Of a DNA stretch of 64,000 nucleotides, positions 30,380 through 37,737 are shown one piece after another; positions within the stretch are counted from its first letter, which is position 1; every line of letters begins with the position of its first letter. The notes beneath the pieces are model-generated. The model ran no database searches, was not told the DNA's origin, and saw nothing but the letters and a program-made list of their open reading frames with translations. Made by a program: the position numbers and the translations under genes. The stretch is taken from positions 124,001 through 188,000 of the forward strand of contig NZ_QAOX01000009.1 in assembly GCF_003050935.1 (NCBI RefSeq). Direction: 5' to 3'. This stretch comes from Luteibacter sp. OK325. Lineage in GTDB: Bacteria > Pseudomonadota > Gammaproteobacteria > Xanthomonadales > Rhodanobacteraceae.

Positions 30380-30443
30380 GCGTCTCTCCGGGGAGGGCGG
30401 AAACCCCCATTTTGAGGCACACGAAGTTCAGGCAATGTATCCG

Positions 30444-30638
30444 TCAGCAGGTGGCGCAGGCCGGGCGGGCGGGAACCTCGTGCGATGCCTTGCGCTCTAC
30501 CATGCGGGGCGTCGGCGCGGCTTTCGCTGAGCCCGCGCCATGGTCGGCTGCGAGTTCCTCGCGGCCAAGGCGGAAGATGAGTTCGCGGTCGACGATGTGC
30601 CCGTGCATGAAGGCGAGGCCGGTAAAGATCGAAGCCAT
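30444..30638 (-). CDS. Small hypothetical protein divergent from LysR regulator
   Basis: A 64-aa protein beginning MASIFTGLAFMHGHIVDREL. A consensus ribosome site AAGGAG sits 7 bases before the ATG, which is stronger than most in this window and argues for a real gene. It has one short hydrophobic N-terminal stretch, a charged middle (RELIFRLGREELA), and two Cys near the end (ACATC). I do not recognise a family. It is divergent from the LysR-type gene with 119 bp between the two starts, the normal arrangement of a LysR regulator and its target. Confidence 0.6.
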   Translation of the reverse strand: MASIFTGLAFMHGHIVDRELIFRLGREELAADHGAGSAKAAPTPRMVERKASHEVPARPACATC

Positions 30639-30757
30639 GACGTACTCCTTGCGTGTGAAGCCGCAACCCCTTGCGACTATCGGTGTAGTTAAGGGTGCCT
30701 GTTCCGCAGCCCGCCAAAAAGCGATATGTTTGCAACCTGGACTTGAGGATTTTTCAC

Positions 30758-31657
30758 ATGTCTCGCCTGCCGCTCGGTCAGCTTCAGGGGTTTGTCCTGG
30801 TCGCCCGGACCGGCAAGCTGTCGCTCGCCGCCGAGCAGCTCAACCTCACGGTCAGCGCCCTCAGTCATCAGATCCGTAACCTCGAGGAACGGCTTGATCG
30901 CTCGCTGTTCGAGCGCGGTCCGCGCGGTGTCACGCTCACCGCCGACGGCAACAACCTGCTGGATTCGATCGGCCATCACTTCGACGGCATCGAGCACGCT
31001 CTCAATCGCTATGCGAGCCGTCACCAGGACACCGTGACCCTGAGCGTGCTGCCCTCGGTCGCGTCGAGCTGGCTGGTCCCGCGTCTGCCCCGACTGGTCG
31101 GCGCTCATCCGGACCTAGAGCTCAGCCTGTCTTCGTCGGTCTCCGTAGTCGACTTCGACCGCGAGCCGACCATCGACGTTGCTTTCCGCTATGGACTGGG
31201 GTCCTGGCCACGGACCAAGGCCGATCGACTGTTCGGCGAATACATCGTCCCCATCGCCAGTCCTTCGCTGGTGCGCAAGATGGGTGGCTTGCCCGACACT
31301 TCGCTCGCTGGCTGGCCGCTGCTCGGCGATCCGTCCGGCCGCTGGAACGACTGGGCCGAAGCCTTCGGCATGCCGTTGCCGTCGCGCTACGTCGCCCGCT
31401 TCGACAACACCGAGCACCTGCAACGCGCCGTGCTGGAAGGCATGGGCGTGGCCCTGGGCCGCCTCGTCATGGCCCGCTCGCTGATCGAATGCGGGGCGCT
31501 TACGGTGCTGTGCAAGGAGCGGCTGCGGGTTGCCGAGGCGTATTACCTGGTGTATCCCAAGCGGTCGGAATCGCACAGTGGAGTGGCTCGCTTCCGTGAC
31601 TGGTTGCTGGGCGAGGCCCGGGAATACGAGGCAGGGATCACGGCCGGCGTCGCCTGA
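30758..31657 (+). CDS. LysR family transcriptional regulator (GcvA-like)
   Basis: A 299-aa regulator. The N-terminal winged HTH (LQGFVLVARTGKLSLAAEQL, SALSHQIRNLEERL) and the LFERGPRGVTLTADG wing are followed by a periplasmic-binding-protein-like effector domain with the GcvA-type signatures DFDREPTIDVAFRYG and IVPIASPSLVR. The start MSRLPLG has TTGAGGA at 9 bases; an upstream in-frame ATG (30695) lacks a ribosome site. It probably controls the divergent 64-aa gene and itself. The inducer is unknown. Confidence 0.9.
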   Translation: MSRLPLGQLQGFVLVARTGKLSLAAEQLNLTVSALSHQIRNLEERLDRSLFERGPRGVTLTADGNNLLDSIGHHFDGIEHALNRYASRHQDTVTLSVLPSVASSWLVPRLPRLVGAHPDLELSLSSSVSVVDFDREPTIDVAFRYGLGSWPRTKADRLFGEYIVPIASPSLVRKMGGLPDTSLAGWPLLGDPSGRWNDWAEAFGMPLPSRYVARFDNTEHLQRAVLEGMGVALGRLVMARSLIECGALTVLCKERLRVAEAYYLVYPKRSESHSGVARFRDWLLGEAREYEAGITAGVA

Positions 31658-31664
31658 ACCTTCT

Positions 31665-31731
31665 GTAGGAGCCGATTCATCGGCGATAGGATTCGCGGCA
31701 ACCTGGTTATCGCCGATGAATCGGCTCCTAC
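31665..31731. repeat. REPIN of the GATTCATCGGC subtype
   Basis: Copies at 31665-31687 (forward) and 31709-31731 (reverse complement) are separated by 21 bases and can fold into one hairpin downstream of the LysR gene. Confidence 0.9.
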
Positions 31732-31771
31732 TGGGTGCTTGACCGGCGCTCGCTGCGGCGCGACAATTCCC

Positions 31772-31981
31772 GGGCTACCGCTCAGCACTTCTCGTGCGGT
31801 GGCACCCTTCTTAGCTTATCCAGGCTTATGGACGTCTACCCTAGTCGACGCGCCGGCTTCCGCTTGCATCGGAGCCCGGCGCTGGCAAAACTCATCGCCC
31901 GCGGCGACCGTACCCGGTCGGCCGGCGCTTTCCTCCGCTAGGGAAAGTCCGGCTCTCCTCGTCGGAAGCTCGCGAGCTTCC
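31772..31981 (+). promoter_or_regulatory. Structured 5' leader region of mgtA
   Basis: Four strong inverted repeats lie within 210 bases. H1 is 31772-31806 (lower stem GGGCTACC with GGTGGC-CCC, upper GCAC/GTGC). H2 is 31850-31862 with 31870-31882 (GCGCCGG arms, inner TCCG/CGGA-type pairing). H3 is 31905-31910 with 31915-31920 (CGACCG/CGGTCG). H4 is 31964-31981 (GGAAGCTCGCGAGCTTCC). Between H1 and H2 the direct repeat GCTTAT-N4-GCTTAT (31814-31829) may be a regulator site or part of a promoter. A 37-codon frame (31828-31941) overlaps H2 and H3 but has a poor ribosome site. The region does not match the M-box consensus known to me. A cis-regulatory RNA for Mg2+ control is inferred. Confidence 0.45.
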
Positions 31982-32000
31982 GTTATTCGAGGATTGAGCC

Positions 32001-32180
32001 ATGTACATCCAGCTCGAAAAGACCGGTCCGCTGATGTTCGGCCGCCGTCTCGCTTTCGCTCTTGCCCGTCGTCGTGCCAACGAGGTCTCCCCGGCCAAGC
32101 GCACGATTACCGTTCCGCGCTCGCTCGACGCGACTGAAAGCAATTTGAAACGGGTTGACGGCAAACTGCCGCAAGCATGA
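32001..32180 (+). CDS. Short ORF in the mgtA leader (59 aa)
   Basis: Begins MYIQLEKTGPLMFGRRLAFA and is strongly basic (many Arg/Lys). A ribosome site CGAGGA lies 8 bases before the ATG, 19 bases after hairpin H4. The last codon overlaps the next short ORF by ATGA. It has no membrane segment long enough to be an anchor. It is either a small regulatory or leader peptide whose translation senses the cell state, as MgtL does for enteric mgtA, or a small protein acting with MgtA. The family is not recognised. Confidence 0.5.
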   Translation: MYIQLEKTGPLMFGRRLAFALARRRANEVSPAKRTITVPRSLDATESNLKRVDGKLPQA

Positions 32181-32287
32181 ACAGCGACATAGACTCTACG
32201 GCGCGGCTTTCGCCGTCCGCCGTCACGATTACCCGGAAACCGAACGTCGGCTCCGCGCCGGCGCGCACGCCTTCAGCTGCCAGCTGA
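32177..32287 (+). CDS. Second short ORF in the mgtA leader (36 aa), coupled
   Basis: Starts at the ATGA overlap with the 59-aa ORF and ends 49 bases before the mgtA ATG. The product begins MNSDIDSTARLSPSAVTITR and is rich in Ser, Ala and Pro (four Pro). Proline-rich leader peptides control mgtA in enteric bacteria, which makes the similarity of arrangement suggestive but not proof. The coupling is the main support for translation. Confidence 0.35.
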   Translation: MNSDIDSTARLSPSAVTITRKPNVGSAPARTPSAAS

Positions 32288-32336
32288 GAGCCGCTCGCGC
32301 CCGCCCCGGAGAGGTCGTCCGGAAAGGCAGTGAGCC

Positions 32337-34964
32337 ATGAAGAAGCACATCGCGCAGGCGGCCGTCGCCGCCAAAGCCTTCAACAACGCCAGCGCCGACG
32401 CCTACCGTCCGGCCGATGAGCTCCTGCGCTCGCTGGACGCGCGACTCGATGGCCTGGACGAGGCTGCCATCGCCGAGCGGCTTGACCGCGACGGTATCAA
32501 CGAAGTTGGTCACGAGAAGCCGCCGCACTGGTCCATCCAGCTGCTGCACGCGTTCCGCAACCCCTTCATCATCGTGTTGCTGGTGCTTGCGGTGGTCCAG
32601 ATCGTCACCGAGCCGGATGACTTCACCGGCCCGGTGATCATCGCCGTGATGGTCGGCATCAGTGTCCTGCTCTCGTTCACCCAGGAGTTCCGCTCGTCGC
32701 GCGCGGCCGAGAAGCTCAAGGCCATGGTCCGGAATACCTCCACGGTGACCCGCCGTGCCGAGGATGGCCACGCCGAGCGCATCGAAGTACCGGTCGAGGA
32801 GCTGGTGGTGGGCGACATCGTCCACCTCGGCGCCGGCGACATGGTGCCGGCCGACTTGCGCCTGCTCGCGGCCAAGGACCTGTTCATCAGCCAGGCCATC
32901 CTCACGGGCGAGTCCTTGCCGGTGGAGAAGGCCGCACCGAACGCGACCACCGGCCCCGGTTCCGCCGACGGTCCGCTGGACCTGCCCACCGTCTGCTACA
33001 TGGGCACCAACGTGGTCTCCGGTACGGCGACGGCCGTGGTGCTGTCCACCGGCTCGCGCACCTACCTCGGCTCGCTCGCGCACACACTGTCGGGTGAGCG
33101 CGTGCAGACCAGCTTCGACCGCGGCATTTCCTCGGTGAGCTGGCTGCTGATCCGCTTCATGGCGGTGATGGTGCCGATCGTTTTTGTGATCAACGGGTTC
33201 GACAAGCACGATTGGCTCGAAGCCTTCATGTTCGGCCTGTCGGTCGCCGTGGGACTGACGCCGGAAATGTTGCCGCTGATCGTCACCGCCAACCTCGGCA
33301 AGGGCGCCATCGCCATGTCGAAGCGCAAGGTGGTGGTGAAGCGGCTCAACGCGATCCAGAACTTCGGCGCGATGGACGTGCTTTGCACGGACAAAACCGG
33401 CACGCTCACGCTGGACAAGATCGTGCTCGAGCGCCACGTAGACCTCAACGGTGACGACTCGGACGACGCCCTGGAATACGGCTACCTCAACAGCCGCTTC
33501 CAGACCGGCCTGCGCAACCTGATGGACAAGGCGGTACTCACGCATCGCGATCTCGAGCCGATTGCTTCGCGCTTCCACGTGGTCGACGAGATTCCGTTCG
33601 ACTTCCAGCGTCGGCGCATGTCGGTGGTGGTATCGGATGGTCGTGGCGAGCAGCTGCTGGTCTGCAAGGGCGCCGTGGAGGAAATGCTGCAGATCTGCAG
33701 CGAGGCGCGCATTGGTGACGTGGTCGAGCCCATGACGGCGGAGAAGCGTGCCGAGATCCGCGCCATGACGCGCGAGCTCAACGAAGATGGTCTGCGCGTG
33801 CTCGTCGTCGCGATTCGTCGCGATCCGGCGGGCGAGCGGGCTTACGGTGTGGCCGACGAAACCGGCCTGACCGCGGTCGGTTGCCTGGCCTTCCTCGATC
33901 CGCCGAAGGACTCCGCTGCCACGGCTATTCGTGCGCTGCATCACCACGGAGTGGCGGTGAAGGTCATCACGGGCGACAACGAAGCCGTCACACGCAAGAT
34001 CTGCACCGAGGTCGGTCTCGACGTCACCGCGTCAGCCCTGGGTCGTGACATCGAGCAGCTCGACGACGACGCACTCGACGCGATGGTCGAGAAGACCACG
34101 GTGTTCGCGAAGATGTCGCCGGTGCAGAAGGCCCGCGTGGTCAAGGCACTGCAGCGTCGTGGCCACACCGTTGGGTTCCTCGGCGACGGCATCAACGACG
34201 CACCCGCGCTGCGCGAGGCGGATGTCGGTATTTCGGTCGATACGGCGACGGATATCGCCAAGGAATCGGCGGATATCATCCTGCTCGAGAAGAACCTGAT
34301 GGTGCTGGAGGAGGGTGTGCTCGAGGGTCGCGTCACCTTCGGCAACATCATGAAGTACATCAAGATGACCGCCAGTTCGAACTTCGGCAACGTGTTCAGT
34401 GTGCTGGTAGCCAGTGCCTTCCTGCCGTTCCTGCCAATGCTGCCGCTGCAGATCCTCGTGCAGAACCTGTTGTACGACCTGTCCCAGCTATCGATCCCGT
34501 TCGACCGCATGGACGAGGAATACCTGCGCCAGCCGCGCAAATGGGATGCGGGCGATATCGGTCGCTTCATGGTCTGGATCGGACCGGTCAGCTCGGTGTT
34601 CGACATCACCACGTTCTGGCTGATGTGGCATTACTTCGGTGCCAACGATGTCGCCCACCAGTCGCTGTTCCAGTCGGGCTGGTTCATCGAAGGGCTGCTG
34701 TCGCAGACCCTCGTCGTGCACATGATCCGCACGCGGCGTGTCCCGTTCCTGCAGAGCGTAGCCTCCGCACCGGTGCTGGCGCTCACCGGCGCGATCATGA
34801 TCATCGGCATGTTGATTCCCTACTCGGGCCTGGGCCAACGCATCGGCATGGTGCCGCTGCCCGGCATCTACTTCGCCTGGCTGGCGGTGACCCTGGTGAG
34901 CTACTGCATACTCACGCAGCTGATGAAGACGATCTACATCCGCCGCTACGGACGTTGGTTGTAA
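32337..34964 (+). CDS. mgtA: Magnesium-translocating P-type ATPase
   Basis: An 875-aa type IIIB P-type ATPase importing Mg2+ across the inner membrane. Landmarks in order: the N-terminal cation ATPase domain (LDGLDEAAIAERLDRDG), TM1-2 (NPFIIVLLVLAVVQIV), the actuator TGES (AILTGESLPVEK), the phosphorylated Asp in CTDKTGTLTLDK (near residue 352), the nucleotide domain, the hinge GDGINDAPALREADVGIS, then six C-terminal TMs including NLLYDLSQLSIPFDRMD, typical of MgtA/MgtB. The AAGG ribosome site is weak. The long structured leader and two short ORFs upstream suggest post-transcriptional control by Mg2+. Confidence 0.96.
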   Translation: MKKHIAQAAVAAKAFNNASADAYRPADELLRSLDARLDGLDEAAIAERLDRDGINEVGHEKPPHWSIQLLHAFRNPFIIVLLVLAVVQIVTEPDDFTGPVIIAVMVGISVLLSFTQEFRSSRAAEKLKAMVRNTSTVTRRAEDGHAERIEVPVEELVVGDIVHLGAGDMVPADLRLLAAKDLFISQAILTGESLPVEKAAPNATTGPGSADGPLDLPTVCYMGTNVVSGTATAVVLSTGSRTYLGSLAHTLSGERVQTSFDRGISSVSWLLIRFMAVMVPIVFVINGFDKHDWLEAFMFGLSVAVGLTPEMLPLIVTANLGKGAIAMSKRKVVVKRLNAIQNFGAMDVLCTDKTGTLTLDKIVLERHVDLNGDDSDDALEYGYLNSRFQTGLRNLMDKAVLTHRDLEPIASRFHVVDEIPFDFQRRRMSVVVSDGRGEQLLVCKGAVEEMLQICSEARIGDVVEPMTAEKRAEIRAMTRELNEDGLRVLVVAIRRDPAGERAYGVADETGLTAVGCLAFLDPPKDSAATAIRALHHHGVAVKVITGDNEAVTRKICTEVGLDVTASALGRDIEQLDDDALDAMVEKTTVFAKMSPVQKARVVKALQRRGHTVGFLGDGINDAPALREADVGISVDTATDIAKESADIILLEKNLMVLEEGVLEGRVTFGNIMKYIKMTASSNFGNVFSVLVASAFLPFLPMLPLQILVQNLLYDLSQLSIPFDRMDEEYLRQPRKWDAGDIGRFMVWIGPVSSVFDITTFWLMWHYFGANDVAHQSLFQSGWFIEGLLSQTLVVHMIRTRRVPFLQSVASAPVLALTGAIMIIGMLIPYSGLGQRIGMVPLPGIYFAWLAVTLVSYCILTQLMKTIYIRRYGRWL

Positions 34965-34976
34965 GACTACGAAACG

Positions 34977-35006
34977 GCATGGGCGTCGATGGACAGACGC
35001 CCATGC
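34977..35006 (+). other. Hairpin after mgtA without U-tract
   Basis: GCATGGGCGTC pairs perfectly with GACGCCCATGC around 8 bases. No T-run follows, so it is a stabilising or processing hairpin rather than a classic terminator. Confidence 0.5.
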
Positions 35007-35051
35007 GCAAACACGGTGTCATGTGTGCTCCCCAACCAAGGAGACACCACG

Positions 35052-35558
35052 ATGCTTCGAAACACCCTTGTCGCCGCCCTGCTGTTCGTTCCCGCCGTCG
35101 CCATGGCGCAGACCGAGACCACTCCAAAACCGGCGCCGGCGCCTGCCGCCGAGCGCTACGTCGACGCCATCCACTGGCCGGCGAATGAAGCCGGCATGGA
35201 ACGCTTCGAAAAGCTCACGGAGCACCTCTCGGGCGCGTTCAACAACATCTGCGGCGACACCTTCTGCGAAGGCGACTACGGCAACCTCCGCCCGATGCAG
35301 CTGCGCTGCTCGGTGGATTCCACCAAGGGCACGATGAAACAGTGCCTGTGGACCTTCGCCGGTAGCTATACGCAGATCAACGGTAAGTCCGGGGCCGTGC
35401 AGGTCAATGCCAAGCTGTTCAAGTGCAAGCTTGCCCTCGCCAAGGACACGCCGGTGGAATCGTTCTACGAGGCGCTGATGTCTTCGAAGGAGCCGCTTGA
35501 GGTGAAGCTCCCGATGACCCGCAAGACCGTCTTCGACGGCCTCAACGCCTGCCTGTAA
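35052..35558 (+). CDS. Hypothetical exported protein
   Basis: A 168-aa protein with a Sec signal peptide (MLRNTLVAALLFVPAVAMAQ) and a Pro/Ala linker. A compact domain follows with conserved-looking Cys pairs (NNICGDTFCEGDYGNL, RCSVDSTKGTMKQCLW, FKCKLA, NACL), suggesting disulfides. The ribosome site AAGGAG at 8 bases fixes the start. I do not recognise the family. It is downstream of mgtA but probably separately expressed. A strong terminator follows. Confidence 0.75.
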   Translation: MLRNTLVAALLFVPAVAMAQTETTPKPAPAPAAERYVDAIHWPANEAGMERFEKLTEHLSGAFNNICGDTFCEGDYGNLRPMQLRCSVDSTKGTMKQCLWTFAGSYTQINGKSGAVQVNAKLFKCKLALAKDTPVESFYEALMSSKEPLEVKLPMTRKTVFDGLNACL

Positions 35559-35582
35559 CCCGCGACGCGCGATAGATGGACG

Positions 35583-35623
35583 CCCCGCCGCGAGTGGATT
35601 CGCGGCGGGGCTTCTTTTGTTTC
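35583..35623 (+). terminator. Rho-independent terminator
   Basis: A 12-bp stem (GCCCCGCCGCGA/TCGCGGCGGGGC, loop GTGGAT) is followed by TTCTTTTGTTT, 25 bases after the stop of the exported protein gene. Confidence 0.9.
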
Positions 35624-35625
35624 TG

Positions 35626-35733
35626 TAGGAGCCGATTTATCGGCGATGGGCCTCGCGGCTTCACCCCTCCGTTGGCTTTTCGCCGCTGAAGCGGCTCCTA
35701 CATTTACCTCTTCGCCGCTGAAGCGGCTCCCAC
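35626..35733. repeat. REP cluster, three copies
   Basis: A forward GATTTATCGGC-type copy (35626-35648) and two reverse copies (35681-35701 and 35713-35733) lie between the terminator and the two-component genes. Confidence 0.85.
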
Positions 35734-35774
35734 AACCAGCCGGCGGCTCCTGCAACCGGTTCACCGCATGCCGA

Positions 35775-35840
35775 TGTCGTCTCGTCCGCACGGACAATGG
35801 CTGGAAGATCGCCGCCATGCTCTACTCGTCGAATTTCTGA
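35775..35840 (+). pseudogene. Possible C-terminal remnant of an NTF2/SnoaL-like gene
   Basis: Directly after the REP cluster a frame ends in VRTDNGWKIAAMLYSSNF-stop. That tail (a hydrophilic turn, GWKIA, then a beta strand) is typical of the last strand of SnoaL/DUF4440 proteins. No body of such a gene precedes it; the upstream bases are REP sequence. It is best read as a gene end left after deletion, but the match is short. Confidence 0.35.
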
Positions 35841-35875
35841 CCGATAGCATCGGCTGACTTTGACGAAGGGTTCTC

Positions 35876-36931
35876 ATGCGGGAAGATCGTAGCGTCACGG
35901 TGTCGCCGGGCATGGCCTGGGTCGCGGGCCTGCCGATTTTCGGTTGCATGCTGGTGATGGGGTTTCCCTCGTTCACCGACCCGAAGGCGCTGGTGTTCCG
36001 CCTGTTCTACACCTTGTCGTATCTTGCGTGGATCGTCCCGTTGGGCTGGCTGCAACGCCTGCTGTGGCGAAGCGGCGCCAGCTGGTGGACGATGGCGGCG
36101 GTGCTCCTGCCGGTGAGTTACGCCATGTCGGTGCTCAATGCGGTCATCGCGCTGGAGAACCTGGCCAGCCCTGAGATGCGTGCGAAGGTCACATGGGTCT
36201 GGATCTTCGGTGGTCTTGACGGCTGCTGGCTGGCCCTCATTGCGTTCTGCGGGCTACAGGCCATGGTGTTGCATCGCGCCGCTTTGCGTGCCGAGGGCGC
36301 GCGCCTCGTGCTTGCCGCGCAGGCGACGCGCGATGCCGAGTTGCGCGCGCTGAAATACCAGTTGCAGCCTCATTTTCTGTTCAACACGCTCAATGCGATC
36401 TCCGCGCTGGTCAACGACGATCGCAAGCGCGATGCCAGTCGCATGATCGCGCGCCTTGGCGACTTTCTTCGCACCACGCTGGAAGAGACGCGCGGTCATG
36501 AAGTAACCGTCGGCGACGAGGTGGTGTTCACCTCCGCCTACCTGGACATCGAGAAGGCGAGGCTCGGCGACCGCCTGCGTATCGACATCCATACCGGGCC
36601 GGAAACGCTCGACGCGCTCGTGCCCCACCTGCTGCTTCAACCGTTGGTGGAGAATGCGATTCGCCATGGCATCGCGCCGCGTGGGGAGGGCGGTACGGTG
36701 TCGATCCGCGTGCAGCGTGAAACCGATACCCTGCGTGTCGAGGTCGTGAACGACAGGATCGATGGTGTCATGAGCGAAGGCCAGGGCGTGGGTCTGGCCA
36801 ATGTTCGCGCTCGCCTGCATGCGTTGTATCCGGAAGCCCACCGGTTCGACGCCGGGCCTGTCGATGCGCAATGGCGCGTGACGGTCGAGCTGCCCTGGCG
36901 GTTAGCGTCGCAGGCGAAGGGGAAAGAATGA
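35876..36931 (+). CDS. Sensor histidine kinase, LytS/YehU (AlgZ-like) family
   Basis: A 351-aa membrane kinase. The N-terminal four-helix region has no large periplasmic domain (GLPIFGCMLVMGFPSF, SYLAWIVPLGWLQRLL, AAVLLPVSYAMSVL, WLALIAFCGLQAMVL). The His_kinase domain carries the phospho-acceptor in LQPHFLFNTLNAISALV (about residue 165), followed by an HATPase with LLLQPLVENAIRHG and GVGLANVRARL. The start has GAAGG upstream. It overlaps the LytTR response-regulator gene by ATGA, so the two form a pair. The signal is unknown. Confidence 0.93.
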   Translation: MREDRSVTVSPGMAWVAGLPIFGCMLVMGFPSFTDPKALVFRLFYTLSYLAWIVPLGWLQRLLWRSGASWWTMAAVLLPVSYAMSVLNAVIALENLASPEMRAKVTWVWIFGGLDGCWLALIAFCGLQAMVLHRAALRAEGARLVLAAQATRDAELRALKYQLQPHFLFNTLNAISALVNDDRKRDASRMIARLGDFLRTTLEETRGHEVTVGDEVVFTSAYLDIEKARLGDRLRIDIHTGPETLDALVPHLLLQPLVENAIRHGIAPRGEGGTVSIRVQRETDTLRVEVVNDRIDGVMSEGQGVGLANVRARLHALYPEAHRFDAGPVDAQWRVTVELPWRLASQAKGKE

Positions 36932-37641
36932 TTCGCGTAGCCGTGGTCGATGATGAGCCGCTGGCGCGCAGCGGCGTGCTTACGCGCCTGCGCGCCGAGC
37001 CCGACGTCACCGTCGTCGCCGAATGCTGCGATGGTCACGCCCTGGCGACGCTACGCAACGACGCCGTCGATGTGGCCTTCGTCGACGTACAGATGCCGGG
37101 CATGAGTGGGCTCGACGCGCTGGCGACGATCCCCGTGGCAGAGCGTCCGCTCGCGATCCTCCTCACCGCGCACGACAGCTTCGCCCTGCGCGCCTTCGAA
37201 CTGAACGCCATCGACTATCTGCTGAAACCCATCGACGACGAACGTCTCGCCGAGTCCATCGAACGCGCTCGCCGGCAACTCGGGCGTTCGGTGGCGAGCC
37301 ATTGGCCTGAACGCTTCAGTATCCGCATCGGTGCGCGCCTGAGTTTTGTCGAGGCGGCGGAAGTCACCTGGATAGAAGCCGATGGAGATTACGCTGCCTT
37401 GCATGTAAACGGGCAGCGCCATCTGCTGCGCGAAACCCTGACGGTGCTGTCGCGCAAGCTCGACCCGTCGCGCTTTCTCCGGGTGCACCGGTCGGCCATC
37501 GTCCGCGTGGACCAGGTGGCCGAGTTCCAGCCCCGTCCCAACCGCGATGCGGTGCTTCGTCTGCGTGACGGCACCACCTTGCGTGCAAGCCGCACCTATG
37601 TCGATGCGTTGCTCGCAGCATTGCGCCACGGGCACGGCTAG
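36928..37641 (+). CDS. LytTR-family response regulator
   Basis: A 237-aa regulator. The receiver domain has acidic VVDDEP, phospho-Asp in VAFVDVQMPGMSG and Lys in YLLKPID. The C-terminal LytTR DNA-binding domain has VTWIEADGDYAALHVNG, LDPSRFLRVHRSAIVRVDQV and LRASRTYVDALL. This AlgR/YehT class typically controls a few targets, often the adjacent gene. The start MIRVAVV overlaps the kinase stop (ATGA). The acyltransferase gene follows after 96 bp and is a possible target. Confidence 0.93.
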   Translation: MIRVAVVDDEPLARSGVLTRLRAEPDVTVVAECCDGHALATLRNDAVDVAFVDVQMPGMSGLDALATIPVAERPLAILLTAHDSFALRAFELNAIDYLLKPIDDERLAESIERARRQLGRSVASHWPERFSIRIGARLSFVEAAEVTWIEADGDYAALHVNGQRHLLRETLTVLSRKLDPSRFLRVHRSAIVRVDQVAEFQPRPNRDAVLRLRDGTTLRASRTYVDALLAALRHGHG

Positions 37642-37737
37642 CTCACGGCAACAGCGTGCCTCCGATTCGCCATCTTCTTGCCTCCCACGGCGCTCACCCA
37701 TCGCGCACATTCACGCAGAACCACGCAAGGACCGCGC

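Noticed and set aside
31828..31941. 37-codon frame in the mgtA leader
   Set aside because: Weak ribosome site and it coincides with two stable hairpins; more likely RNA structure than coding. Mentioned in the leader entry only.
32229..33947. 572-codon minus-strand frame opposite mgtA
   Set aside because: Antisense shadow of the P-type ATPase; HDR-rich composition.
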